This document shows positions 26,963-35,129 of a stretch of DNA of 36,239 nucleotides, piece by piece. Both the position numbers and the translations under genes were made by a program. The DNA is from Pseudomonadota bacterium (lineage in GTDB: Bacteria; Pseudomonadota; Alphaproteobacteria; Micropepsales; Micropepsaceae). The DNA lies in assembly GCA_021804785.1 (NCBI GenBank), contig JAJZGY010000023.1:1-36239 (forward strand). Reading direction: 5' to 3'. The notes beneath the pieces were generated by a model. It did no database searches and was not told where the DNA came from. It saw only the letters and a list, made by a program, of their open reading frames with translations. Positions within the stretch are counted from its first letter, which is position 1. Each line of letters begins with the position of its first letter.

Positions 26963-28462
26963 ATGCCCTTACCCGCCTATCAGAACGGACTTAAGCTTGC
27001 TGAGCAAGGTCGCCATAGTGAAGCGATCGCGGCCTTCGAGCTGGCGCTGGCTGAAAGACCGAACGATACAGGGGTTCTCTATGCACTCGCCGGGACCGCC
27101 CGAAGCCTTGGCCTGCCTGCTGTCGCCCACAGCTTTTACGCGAAGGTACTTGATCTCGAACCCGAGCGTATCGAGGCGGTCAATGGCCTTGGCCAACTCC
27201 TGTGCGACACCAATGAACCAGAAAAGGCGATCGCTTTTCTTCGCCCCTGGGTAGCGCGCTACGACAACTGTCCCGAAATCAAGGTGACCTTGGGCGTTGC
27301 CCTGCGCCAGCTCAACTGCAGCGCCGAAGCCGAACTCCTCTTTCGAGAGGCACTCGCACGGGTGCCAGACTTTGCTCCTGCTCTGGGTAATCTTGCCGAC
27401 TGCCTGGCCGACAAGGGGCAGCTCAGCGCCGCGCTGGAACTTTATGACCGCATTCTGAAGCGCGACCGCAATCAGCATGGCGCACGCCTCAACCGGGCCA
27501 TCGTGCATCTGCTGAACGGTGACCTGAAGGCGGGCTGGCGTGATTATGCTGCCCGTCTGAAACTGCCCCACAAGAGCCCCCGTCCGCTGCATCGCCTTGC
27601 CCCGTGGTCAGGTGGAACGCTCAGGAACACCCGTCTCCTGATCACAGCCGAACAGGGCGTCGGCGATCAGATCATGTTTGCCAGCCTCATTCCCGAGCTT
27701 TGCGTCCAGGCTGGCCACCAAGGTGGTCGGCTGCTGCTCGAGTGCGACCACCGTCTCAAGCCACTCTTTGCCCGCAGTTTTCCGGACATCGAGGTCCATG
27801 CGGCCCATTGGCAGGGACGCGAAGGTGTTGTGGAAGCCCAGTATGACTGGCTGGCGGCGCGCGGAGGTGCCAATGCCGCGATTGCGCTGGGCAGCCTTGC
27901 GCGCGTACTGCGTCCTGATCTGGCCTCTTTTCCCCAACCCCACGTGTACCTGAAGGCTCACCCAGACGAGCAAAGGCGCTGGCATGACTGGTGCAAGGGC
28001 TTTCCCGCAGGCAAGCGCATTGGCCTTTGCTGGCGCAGTGGCAAGCTGGGCGGGGAACGGGCGCTGCAATATGCCCCTTTAGCCCTCTGGGCCGACCTGA
28101 TGCGCGTGACGGCGGGCGAATTCATATGCCTGCAATATGACGCCCAGCAAGACGAAATTGCTACTCTGGAGCGCCTGAGTGACCGAACACTGCATGTGCC
28201 GCCTGGTATCGACCAGAAGCAGGAACTTGATCGTACGGCGGCACTCCTGTCCTGTCTTGACGTGATGGTCAGCGCACCAACAGCGGTCAGCTGGATGGCA
28301 GCAGCTTGCGGAGTGAGAACCTGCAAGCCTCTTTATGACACCAGCTGGACCAGTTTCGGAACCAGTTATGAGCCTTTCGCACCAGCAGCGCAGGTGATCA
28401 GTCCAGATACGCCAGGGGATTGGTCAGGCTGCTTCGCCAAAGTCGAAGAAGCTTTGAAATGA
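26963..28462 (+). CDS. TPR protein with GT9/GT41-like C-terminal domain (FlbA-like, flagellin modification)
   Basis: A 499-residue protein. The first 190 residues are about five tetratricopeptide repeats (NGLKLAEQGRHSEAIAAFELAL, then LGNLADCLADKGQLSAALELY). A linker LKAGWRDYAARLK leads to a C-terminal glycosyltransferase-9-like fold with APWSGGTLRNTRLLITAEQGVGDQIMFASL, GLCWRSGK and the late VSAPTAVSWMAAACG. Such TPR–transferase proteins are common in flagellin glycosylation loci; Caulobacter FlbA is a TPR protein of that kind. It probably modifies flagellin or a surface glycan in the cytoplasm, but donor and target are unknown. The start has GAAGG immediately upstream. Its stop converges on the cytidylyltransferase fusion gene. 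Confidence 0.8.
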   Translation: MPLPAYQNGLKLAEQGRHSEAIAAFELALAERPNDTGVLYALAGTARSLGLPAVAHSFYAKVLDLEPERIEAVNGLGQLLCDTNEPEKAIAFLRPWVARYDNCPEIKVTLGVALRQLNCSAEAELLFREALARVPDFAPALGNLADCLADKGQLSAALELYDRILKRDRNQHGARLNRAIVHLLNGDLKAGWRDYAARLKLPHKSPRPLHRLAPWSGGTLRNTRLLITAEQGVGDQIMFASLIPELCVQAGHQGGRLLLECDHRLKPLFARSFPDIEVHAAHWQGREGVVEAQYDWLAARGGANAAIALGSLARVLRPDLASFPQPHVYLKAHPDEQRRWHDWCKGFPAGKRIGLCWRSGKLGGERALQYAPLALWADLMRVTAGEFICLQYDAQQDEIATLERLSDRTLHVPPGIDQKQELDRTAALLSCLDVMVSAPTAVSWMAAACGVRTCKPLYDTSWTSFGTSYEPFAPAAQVISPDTPGDWSGCFAKVEEALK

Positions 28463-28479
28463 ACCGATAATCTGCGACC

Positions 28480-30291
28480 TTAGCTTGCGCGCTGGCGCGT
28501 GTCTTTCCGCCGCTGGGCAAAATGCCCGGCCAGATCTGCGGCGATACGATCAGCACCATCCGCGTCGATCCGGCTGAGACCTGCGTGACGCATCTGCCGA
28601 CGCAAGGCATTATCGCCGAGTAGCCGGCGCACGGCATCGATTATGGTCTCATCGCCAACCCCATCGGCAAGACCAAGATTGAGGCCCATCCCCGCTGCGG
28701 CAAAAGCCGCAGCGGAGTCCGCGTGATCCTCAGTCAGACCAAGGTATAGGGCCGGTACGCCGCTGGCGGCCAGTTCGTAGGCGGTCACGCCAAAGGCACA
28801 GAGCGCAACATCCGCCCCGGCAAATTCAGGTCCAAGATCGTCGGCACCCTCAATGGTTTCGAACTGCGGCGATAAGCCCACGATCGTCTTTGCCAGACTC
28901 GCACCGTCGGCGATGCCACGACCTATGACGAAACGGGCCCGAAAATAGACATCATCCCGCATCAGGGCTTTTGCGCAGCGCAAGGTCAGCCCTTTGGGAT
29001 CGCTGCCACCCATGGTTACCAGAAGGCGCGGCAGACCGCGGTGATCAGGTGGTGGCCGGCTTGTCGGACGGGCGCCGAGAATGGTCCATTGCCAGCCTGT
29101 ACGCACGATGGTGCTGCTGTTGCTCCAGTCGAGCGCCAGGGCTCCGGGCAAGGGAGGGAAATAGGCGAGATCGGCGGCACGTCGCCGGTCACTGGCATCG
29201 TCTATGACCGCGCACAGAGGCAATTGCCGCTTGAGTCGATCAAGGCCTTCAGCTTCAACTCCGTCGCGGAAATCACAGACCAGAATGTCAGGCCTGTGCT
29301 GGGCGATAAGCTGGACCAGGGCAGTCTCATCATCGCCCAAAATCTGGGTCACTTCGAAGCCCGCGGACCGGATCGGCGCCAGGGCATCTTCACTTCCCTT
29401 GAGCGCAAATACAACGCCGATACCCTGGCGGTCGCGCAAGGCCCGGGCCAGCATCACCATGCGTTTGACGTGGCCATAGCCATATGATCCGCCACCATCA
29501 CAGCGGATGAGACACACTCCGCCGGCATCAAGCGGTTTCTGGCGCACATGTGCGTTCACGGCACGCAACTCGGGCTCGCGCTCCAAAAGAAGCAGAAGGT
29601 CGGCAAGAACCGCTTCTCCGGCTTTCGCGGCCAGCCTTTCATGGACGATCTCCGCGAAGGCAATATCATCTGGCGTATCGATAGTGAGGCGTGTCCCATC
29701 CCGTGCCAGAGCTGGATAGGGTGCCGCGCGGGCGATACGCACAAAGTCAGGATGAAGCTTGAAATACCCCGTCACATGCTCACGGGCGATCGCGTCGTCA
29801 CGGGCGTCCATCATGAGCTTGTCCAGGGCCCGGCGGCTCATCGGATCGACCCCGCAATGCGCCGTTACCGCACCTTCTTCCAGCAAAACATAATCCGCTT
29901 TGTCGGCGAGCATGGCCGTGATGAGGTGATCGACAAAGCCCGCATCTATAAAAGGCGCATCCGCATTCACGCGTACGATCACATCAGCTTCGAGCATATC
30001 GGCCGCACGCGCAAAACGGGCAAGCACATCATCTTCCGGACCGCGGACGACAACAATGCCCTGTTCCCTGGCAAATTCGACGATGGCGTCATCGCGGGGA
30101 TTGACTGACGTGGCAATTGCGATCTGACCGATCAGGCGGGAACGTCTGAGCCGGTGCACCACGTGCCACAGCAGCGGCCTGCCCGCGATCGGACGCAGCA
30201 CTTTACCGGGCAGACGTGTGGAACCCATGCGCGCCTGAATGACGGCGACGATGTTGGGCTGAGCCTGCGGTTCGGTCGGCAGTTGGTTCAC
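28480..30291 (-). CDS. Fused SpsF-type cytidylyltransferase and PseG-like UDP-sugar hydrolase
   Basis: A 603-residue bifunctional protein. Residues about 12-245 are a SpsF/NeuA-like cytidylyltransferase: VIQARMGSTRLPGKVL for nucleotide binding, then NADAPFID and LTIDTPDD. Residues about 255-595 resemble PseG/FlmD: GGGSYGYGHVKRM with the catalytic His, LLVTMGGSDPKG, and GVTAYELAASGVPALYLGLTEDH. In pseudaminic or legionaminic acid synthesis, PseG-type enzymes release UDP before the NeuB step and the cytidylyltransferase adds CMP after it, so the fusion joins the two flanking steps. Caulobacter flmC and flmD are separate genes. The start is GTG, overlapping the NeuB-family stop as GTGA. Confidence 0.88.
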   Translation of the reverse strand: MNQLPTEPQAQPNIVAVIQARMGSTRLPGKVLRPIAGRPLLWHVVHRLRRSRLIGQIAIATSVNPRDDAIVEFAREQGIVVVRGPEDDVLARFARAADMLEADVIVRVNADAPFIDAGFVDHLITAMLADKADYVLLEEGAVTAHCGVDPMSRRALDKLMMDARDDAIAREHVTGYFKLHPDFVRIARAAPYPALARDGTRLTIDTPDDIAFAEIVHERLAAKAGEAVLADLLLLLEREPELRAVNAHVRQKPLDAGGVCLIRCDGGGSYGYGHVKRMVMLARALRDRQGIGVVFALKGSEDALAPIRSAGFEVTQILGDDETALVQLIAQHRPDILVCDFRDGVEAEGLDRLKRQLPLCAVIDDASDRRRAADLAYFPPLPGALALDWSNSSTIVRTGWQWTILGARPTSRPPPDHRGLPRLLVTMGGSDPKGLTLRCAKALMRDDVYFRARFVIGRGIADGASLAKTIVGLSPQFETIEGADDLGPEFAGADVALCAFGVTAYELAASGVPALYLGLTEDHADSAAAFAAAGMGLNLGLADGVGDETIIDAVRRLLGDNALRRQMRHAGLSRIDADGADRIAADLAGHFAQRRKDTRQRAS

Positions 30292-31154
30292 GCAGCCTTT
30301 CCCCAGGTCAAACGGATATGTTTGAAGGGACGCATGCCATCCGTGGGATCAGCACGCCAGTTGCTGTCTTCGCGTTCACAGGGCTGGGACACCTTCCGGC
30401 CATCACCGTCGGCCAGCAGGCTCTCACGTATCCCCGCGATAACCGGTGCAATCTCATGGGGCAACCAGCAATGACCGGCGGCGTATTCGGCGCCAGCCCC
30501 ATCCAGGTCAAGATGAAACTCGACGACTGCAGCCTGCCAGCGTTGTACGGCGCGCCAGATCACCGCCGGACGGCGGGTATGGTCGGACCAGCCGACCGGG
30601 CAGCCGGTACGCTGGCGCAAGCTGTCAATTGCCGCCAGATTGGCCTGATCAACGGGCGTCGGATAGGCCGACACGCAGTGCAGAAGGCTGAGATCGTCAC
30701 AGCCGGAGACACGCAGAGTTGCGACCGCAGCATCGATCTCGCTCTCACTCGCCATGCCGGTCGACAGCACCACTGGCTTGCCCGAACGTCCACACGCCAC
30801 GAGCAAGGGCTGAACTAGAATCTCGTAGGATGCGATCTTGTAGAAGTCGACGTAAGGAGCGAGCTCCGCTACCGCCTCCACATAGAAGGGCGTGCAGGAA
30901 AAGCCAATCTTGCGCGCGCGGCAGCGCTCAGCCAGCGCTGGCAGGTGGGCAAGAGGCAATTCCCAGGCCTCGCGCGCCCGATGCTGTTCGCTCTGTTGGA
31001 GGATCTCCGGTGCGAACATGCGGGCGATACGGAACAGCTGAAACTTCACAGCGTCACAGCCGATATCGGCTGCAGCGTCGACAAATGCCAGAGCACGCGA
31101 CAGATCTCGCCCATGGTTGGACGAGGCTTCGGCAATGAAGAGGGGTCTACGCAT
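30288..31154 (-). CDS. NeuB/SpsE-family ulosonic acid synthase, short form
   Basis: A 288-residue TIM-barrel synthase that condenses phosphoenolpyruvate with an aldose to give a 2-keto-3-deoxy acid. Motifs are IAEASSNHGRDLSRAL, GCDAVKFQLFR, KIGFSCTPFYVEAVAEL, FYKIASYEIL, VVLSTGMASESEI, LLHCVSAYPTP and PVGWSDHTRR. Typical NeuB, PseI and LegI proteins are about 340-350 residues with a C-terminal SAF (antifreeze-like) domain. Here the barrel is followed only by a short tail (WRADPTDGMRPFKHIR), so that domain is absent. The ATG lies downstream of GGCGAG. It is translationally coupled to the cytidylyltransferase–PseG fusion. The product sugar is unknown. Confidence 0.88.
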   Translation of the reverse strand: MRRPLFIAEASSNHGRDLSRALAFVDAAADIGCDAVKFQLFRIARMFAPEILQQSEQHRAREAWELPLAHLPALAERCRARKIGFSCTPFYVEAVAELAPYVDFYKIASYEILVQPLLVACGRSGKPVVLSTGMASESEIDAAVATLRVSGCDDLSLLHCVSAYPTPVDQANLAAIDSLRQRTGCPVGWSDHTRRPAVIWRAVQRWQAAVVEFHLDLDGAGAEYAAGHCWLPHEIAPVIAGIRESLLADGDGRKVSQPCEREDSNWRADPTDGMRPFKHIRLTWGKAA

Positions 31155-31178
31155 GGCAACTCGCCCTTCGGCGCGGCT

Positions 31179-31193
31179 TTAACGCTTTCTAAA
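31179..31193. promoter_or_regulatory. Near-consensus CtrA box TTAA-N7-TAAA
   Basis: TTAA (31179-31182) and TAAA (31190-31193) are spaced by seven bases, 7 of 8 consensus positions. It lies in the divergent gap between the NeuB-like and methyltransferase genes, 24 bases from the former. Confidence 0.35.
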
Positions 31194-31203
31194 GGGCCTA
31201 TGA

Positions 31204-31218
31204 CTAAGAAGCAGTTAA
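31204..31218. promoter_or_regulatory. Near-consensus CtrA box CTAA-N7-TTAA
   Basis: CTAA (31204-31207) and TTAA (31215-31218) are spaced by seven bases, 7 of 8 consensus positions, 12 bases before the methyltransferase ATG. It is the second such element in this 76-base gap. Confidence 0.35.
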
Positions 31219-31230
31219 CGAGGGTCAAAA

Positions 31231-32163
31231 ATGATGAAGATGGACGCGCTCGGCCCAGAGAGTATCGCCTGGCAGGATCATCACGGCCCGGCCCTGGCCA
31301 AAAGGAACGGCTACGACGTGATTGCCTGCACCGTCTGTGGCTTCGTCCACGCCATCCCCCTGCCGAACCCAGACGCACTGATCACAGAGTATCGCGAGCG
31401 CTATTACAGCGACGAAAAGCCCACCTATCTCGCCCATGCCGGCGAAGACCAGGATTGGGCACTGCTCGGCCAGAACGATCGCCTGGAGGTGTTGGAGCAG
31501 CTGCTGCCCGCCTCCCGGCGGCGGCTGATCGATATTGGCTGCGGCCCAGGCTTTTTTCTGCGGACCGCCTGCACACGCGGCTGGCAGGGTGAGGGTCTTG
31601 AGCCATCACAGCAAGCTTCAGAGCATGCCCGCAGCCTTGGGCTCCGCGTCCATCAGGGCTTTTTCACTGCCGAACGCGCCCGCGAGCTTGGCCGTTTCGA
31701 CGCCGCGCACATGAACAATGTTCTCGAACATGTTCCGGACCCGGTCGCTCTTCTGACCGCGGCCTACGGCCTCTTGGAGCCCGGCGGGGTACTGGTCGTC
31801 GGCGTCCCCAATGATTTTTCACCGATGCAGATCGCCGCGACTGCGCAGGGCCTGCCACCTTGGTGGGTCGCGCCACCACATCACCTCAACTATTTCGACT
31901 TCTCTTCGCTTTCGACTGTGCTTGAGCGGCTGGGCTTTGTGCTGGCTGAACGGCAGACCAGCTTTCCGATGGAGATGTTCTTGCTGATGGGTGAGGACTA
32001 CACAGCAGACTCCTCACTGGGGCGTGCCTGTCACAACCGGCGCAAGCGCTTTGACCTTGCCCTGGCAGAGAAGGGTCTCAACGAGGTCCGTCGTCACTTT
32101 TACCGCGCGCTTGCCGATGCCGGGCTGGGACGTGAGGCCGTCATCTTTGCGATCCGGCCGTGA
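31231..32163 (+). CDS. Class I SAM-dependent methyltransferase (Methyltransf_23 type)
   Basis: A 310-residue methyltransferase. After a short N-terminal part with a CTVCGF pair and ITEYRERYYSDEKPTYL, residues 99-110 (LIDIGCGPGFFL) form the SAM-binding loop. AHMNNVLEHVPDPVALL is the post-II motif, and GGVLVVGVPND and WWVAPPHHLNYFDFSSL are typical of surface-sugar methyltransferases. AGGG lies 6 bases before the ATG, and other ATGs follow closely. It begins the plus-strand half of the glycan cluster, divergent from the NeuB-like gene. It probably methylates a sugar or sugar-lipid; the acceptor is unknown. Confidence 0.88.
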   Translation: MMKMDALGPESIAWQDHHGPALAKRNGYDVIACTVCGFVHAIPLPNPDALITEYRERYYSDEKPTYLAHAGEDQDWALLGQNDRLEVLEQLLPASRRRLIDIGCGPGFFLRTACTRGWQGEGLEPSQQASEHARSLGLRVHQGFFTAERARELGRFDAAHMNNVLEHVPDPVALLTAAYGLLEPGGVLVVGVPNDFSPMQIAATAQGLPPWWVAPPHHLNYFDFSSLSTVLERLGFVLAERQTSFPMEMFLLMGEDYTADSSLGRACHNRRKRFDLALAEKGLNEVRRHFYRALADAGLGREAVIFAIRP

Positions 32164-32990
32164 GCGCCCAGGCCTTCTTCATCGTTTCCAGCGGACGCTC
32201 CGGCACCGCTATGCTGCACAAGGCGCTCCTCGCTGCGGGTAACGTCGACATGCATCATGAGTACATGGTGCAGATCCTCCAGCCGCTGGCCGTGCGCAGA
32301 TATCATGACCTGATCTCCCACGCCGAAGCCAAGGAGGTTCTGAGCCAGACCCATGGCGCAGCCGTGCATTATTGCGAGAAGGAATTCTGGGGCGATTCCT
32401 CCAACAAATTGTCCTGGCTCATTCCAGAGCTCTCCACACTCTTGCCAGAGGCCAAATTCGTGCATCTGGTTCGTGACGGACGGAAAGTGACAGGCTCATA
32501 TTTCCGTAAGCTTGGCGCGGAATGTTACGATGACCGCTCGAGTCTCATCCTGGCGCGACATCTCTCTGCTCCCGGGCACGTGCCGCCACCCCCGCCCGAG
32601 AAACAATATTGGTGGCCTCAGGCCAAAAGCGACAGCTTCTGGGGTGCCGCTTTTGGCCATTTCAGCCAATTCGAGCGCATTGCCTGGCACTGGTGTGAAG
32701 TCAATCAGGTGATCCTCAACGCCCTGGCCTCACTACCGGCGGCGCGACACCATTTCGTGCGCCTCGAGGACATCCACGACACGCCCGACGCACTTTATGC
32801 CCTGCTCGATTTTCTCGGCTTGCGCAAAGGCCCGGATCTCCTTGCGATGTTTCAACGCCCGCACAACGTCAATCGTCCCGAGGACCAGCTTCTTAACCCG
32901 GAAGAAGCCGCTGCGTTTACGCGCATAGCCGAGCCCATGATGCAATGTCTGGGCTATGGTGAACGGGCTGAATACGTAGTGAATTATTAA
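32160..32990 (+). CDS. Sulfotransferase-domain protein
   Basis: A 276-residue protein with the two PAPS-binding signatures of cytosolic-type sulfotransferases: the 5'-phosphosulfate loop FFIVSSGRSGTAMLHKAL (6-23) and the 3'-phosphate segment FVHLVRDGRKVTGSYF (100-115). The rest is helical with no signal peptide. The start is GTG, overlapping the methyltransferase stop as GTGA, so the genes are translationally coupled. It probably adds sulfate to the glycan made by this cluster. A membrane-lipid or nodulation-type acceptor cannot be ruled out. Confidence 0.82.
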   Translation: MSAQAFFIVSSGRSGTAMLHKALLAAGNVDMHHEYMVQILQPLAVRRYHDLISHAEAKEVLSQTHGAAVHYCEKEFWGDSSNKLSWLIPELSTLLPEAKFVHLVRDGRKVTGSYFRKLGAECYDDRSSLILARHLSAPGHVPPPPPEKQYWWPQAKSDSFWGAAFGHFSQFERIAWHWCEVNQVILNALASLPAARHHFVRLEDIHDTPDALYALLDFLGLRKGPDLLAMFQRPHNVNRPEDQLLNPEEAAAFTRIAEPMMQCLGYGERAEYVVNY

Positions 32991-33037
32991 CGCTGGCAGC
33001 GTCAGTATGGTGAATGAGAGCCTAAAGGACGCCAGCC

Positions 33038-34216
33038 TTGACTACCAGCGAACGCTGCGAGTTGTGCCACCAGGCTTCACTGGAGCCCGTTTATCGCGCC
33101 GCCGGCACCGCGCGGGACCTGACCGTGCACCTTTGTCGCCATTGCGGCCTGTTGCAGTCCTTGCCCCGGATCGACCGGGCACCTCGCCGCGGGGCCACGG
33201 CCTCTGGCGCCGCGGACTGGGGCAACATCCGCTATGGCAAGGGTTTTCGCACCGCCGAGGCCATTGCTGCGCTGCGGCGCCATGCCGATCTCTCAACGCC
33301 TGTAAAGCTTCTCGATGTGGGCTCCAACAGAGGCAGCTTTGCCCGTCAATTCCTTACCGTAGCACCCAATGCGAGCATCCTTGCAGTTGAGCCGGACAAG
33401 CGGGTCGCACACTCTGTCGATGAGCTGGCAGGGGTTGAACTTATCTGCGCCCGTATCGAAGATGTCAGCCTTGCGGACGAGAGTTTCGACATTGTCCACA
33501 GTTGCCACACCATCGAACATCTTGCCTATCCCGGCAGAGTGCTGGCTGAGCACTGGCGCGTATTGAAGCCAGGGGGCCTGCTTGTGCTTGATGCTCCGTC
33601 CACGGCTTTGCTCGAGTCCGAGGATGTGGTCGAGGAATGGTTTATCGACAAGCATCTCTATCATTTTTCCGCCCGTACGCTGATGCGCATGGTCAGCGTT
33701 GCTGGATTTGAGATCATTGAGACGCCTGCGCCCGGCGATCGCGAAAATCTCCTGCTCCTCGCCGTCAAAACGGGACTCTCCGCACAGGCATTGGCTCCGG
33801 ATCCTCGCGAGGTGTGCGAGGCAGAGGCCCGCATCACCACCTATGGCCGCAACCGTGCCGCGAACCTGGCCGCGCTGACTGCAGTGGCGACGGAAATCGC
33901 CCGCCTGAGCACGGGACGCATCGTGATCTGGGGCGCTGGTCGGCTGTTCGATGCGCTCATCACCTCGGGCGGTCTCTCACCTTCTTTGCTCGCCGGTCTG
34001 ATTGATGCCCATTTGGGTGCATATCTGCCCGAGCGCCATGGCCTTGCGGTCCAGCCACCGCAGGCCATCGGCGAGATCCTGCCCGACGTCGTGGTGGTGA
34101 TGTCCAGGACCTTTGCAGACGAGATCACGCGCACGGTGCGCCAACTCGCACCAAATGCGCAGATCCTCACCTATGGCGAGATGATCGGCCGCGCCCGCCT
34201 TCAGGTCGCGGCTTGA
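33038..34216 (+). CDS. Zinc-binding sugar C-methyltransferase-like protein (Methyltransf_13/23/14 architecture)
   Basis: A 392-residue protein. The N-terminus has paired cysteines Cys7/Cys10 and Cys33/Cys36 (CELC…CRHC), a putative zinc site. The SAM loop is KLLDVGSNRGSF (90-101), followed by IVHSCHTIEHLAYP and KPGGLLVLDAPS. The C-terminal domain (about 280-385: IVIWGAGRLFDALI, LAGLIDAHLG, DVVVVMSRTFADEI) resembles the Methyltransf_14 domain of NDP-hexose C-methyltransferases. The start is TTG with AAGGA 8 bases upstream, and no better start exists in the 47-base gap after the sulfotransferase. It probably methylates a keto-sugar intermediate. Confidence 0.85.
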   Translation: MTTSERCELCHQASLEPVYRAAGTARDLTVHLCRHCGLLQSLPRIDRAPRRGATASGAADWGNIRYGKGFRTAEAIAALRRHADLSTPVKLLDVGSNRGSFARQFLTVAPNASILAVEPDKRVAHSVDELAGVELICARIEDVSLADESFDIVHSCHTIEHLAYPGRVLAEHWRVLKPGGLLVLDAPSTALLESEDVVEEWFIDKHLYHFSARTLMRMVSVAGFEIIETPAPGDRENLLLLAVKTGLSAQALAPDPREVCEAEARITTYGRNRAANLAALTAVATEIARLSTGRIVIWGAGRLFDALITSGGLSPSLLAGLIDAHLGAYLPERHGLAVQPPQAIGEILPDVVVVMSRTFADEITRTVRQLAPNAQILTYGEMIGRARLQVAA

Positions 34217-34229
34217 GAAAGAGGGGACT

Positions 34230-35129
34230 ATGGGGCTCAACGTCTTCGAAACGGGCAGGCCGGACACGGCAAGCCCCTATGATACGCTTACCGCCCAGGT
34301 ACGCGCGGCGGCGGCATTCACCCGAAAACATGCCATGGCGGCTATCTATCATGCCGGCTCCGGGCACCCTGGTGGTGCTTTATCCTGTGCGGATATCCTG
34401 GCGGCACTCTTCGGCGCCGAGTTGAATCTTTGGCCCGATGAGCCGGGCGAACCGGATCGCGACCGCTTTGTGCTATCCAAAGGCCATGCCGCACCGGCGC
34501 TTTATGCCGTTGCGTCGCATTTTGGCTTTTGCAGCCCGCGCGCAGCGCTATCATTGCGCAAGCTTGGCAGCCCGTTCCAGGGCCACCCGCATGTCGTCGA
34601 TTTGCCCTGGGTTGAAACCTCGACAGGGTCTCTCGGCCAGGGCATTTCGGTGGCTGTCGGCATGGCATTGGGCTTGCGTCTGAAAAAGAGCTCTGCGCGC
34701 GTTTATACGCTCCTTGGCGACGGTGAGTTGCAGGAGGGCGAGGTATGGGAAGCGGCGATGTGCGCCGCTCATTATGGGCTCGACAATCTCTGTGCGATTA
34801 TCGACTACAACAAACTGCAGAGCGATGCCCGCAACGATGCCATCATGCGCCTTGAGCCACTCGCGGCCAAATGGCGGGCGTTCGACTGGGTGGTTGCCGA
34901 AATCGATGGCCATGATGTTGATGCGCTGTTGCGTACCTTGCGCCGCGCCGGAAGCAGTCAGGGGCGGCCCTCACTGATCATTGCGCATACCATAAAAGGC
35001 AAGGGCGTGCCCTTCATGGAGAATGTTCCAACTTGGCATGGCAGCGTCAAGTTGACCCGCGCACAAGCTTCAGAGGCGCTCGCTGCGCTCGGCAGCAGCG
35101 ACACCGAGATCGAGGAGTTCCTGGCATGA
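34230..35129 (+). CDS. Transketolase N-terminal subunit
   Basis: A 299-residue ThDP-binding half of a split transketolase. It has the substrate histidines in YHAGSGHPGGAL, LSKGHAAPALY and FQGHPHVVDLPWVETSTGSLGQG. The ThDP/metal motif GDGELQEGE begins at 163 and ends at Asn194 in IIDYNKLQSD. AGAGGGG just before the ATG is a strong ribosome binding site. Its stop overlaps the start of the C-terminal half (ATGA). Split transketolases transfer two-carbon units from ketoses to aldoses. In a glycan cluster this one may build an unusual sugar rather than serve the pentose phosphate pathway. Confidence 0.93.
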   Translation: MGLNVFETGRPDTASPYDTLTAQVRAAAAFTRKHAMAAIYHAGSGHPGGALSCADILAALFGAELNLWPDEPGEPDRDRFVLSKGHAAPALYAVASHFGFCSPRAALSLRKLGSPFQGHPHVVDLPWVETSTGSLGQGISVAVGMALGLRLKKSSARVYTLLGDGELQEGEVWEAAMCAAHYGLDNLCAIIDYNKLQSDARNDAIMRLEPLAAKWRAFDWVVAEIDGHDVDALLRTLRRAGSSQGRPSLIIAHTIKGKGVPFMENVPTWHGSVKLTRAQASEALAALGSSDTEIEEFLA

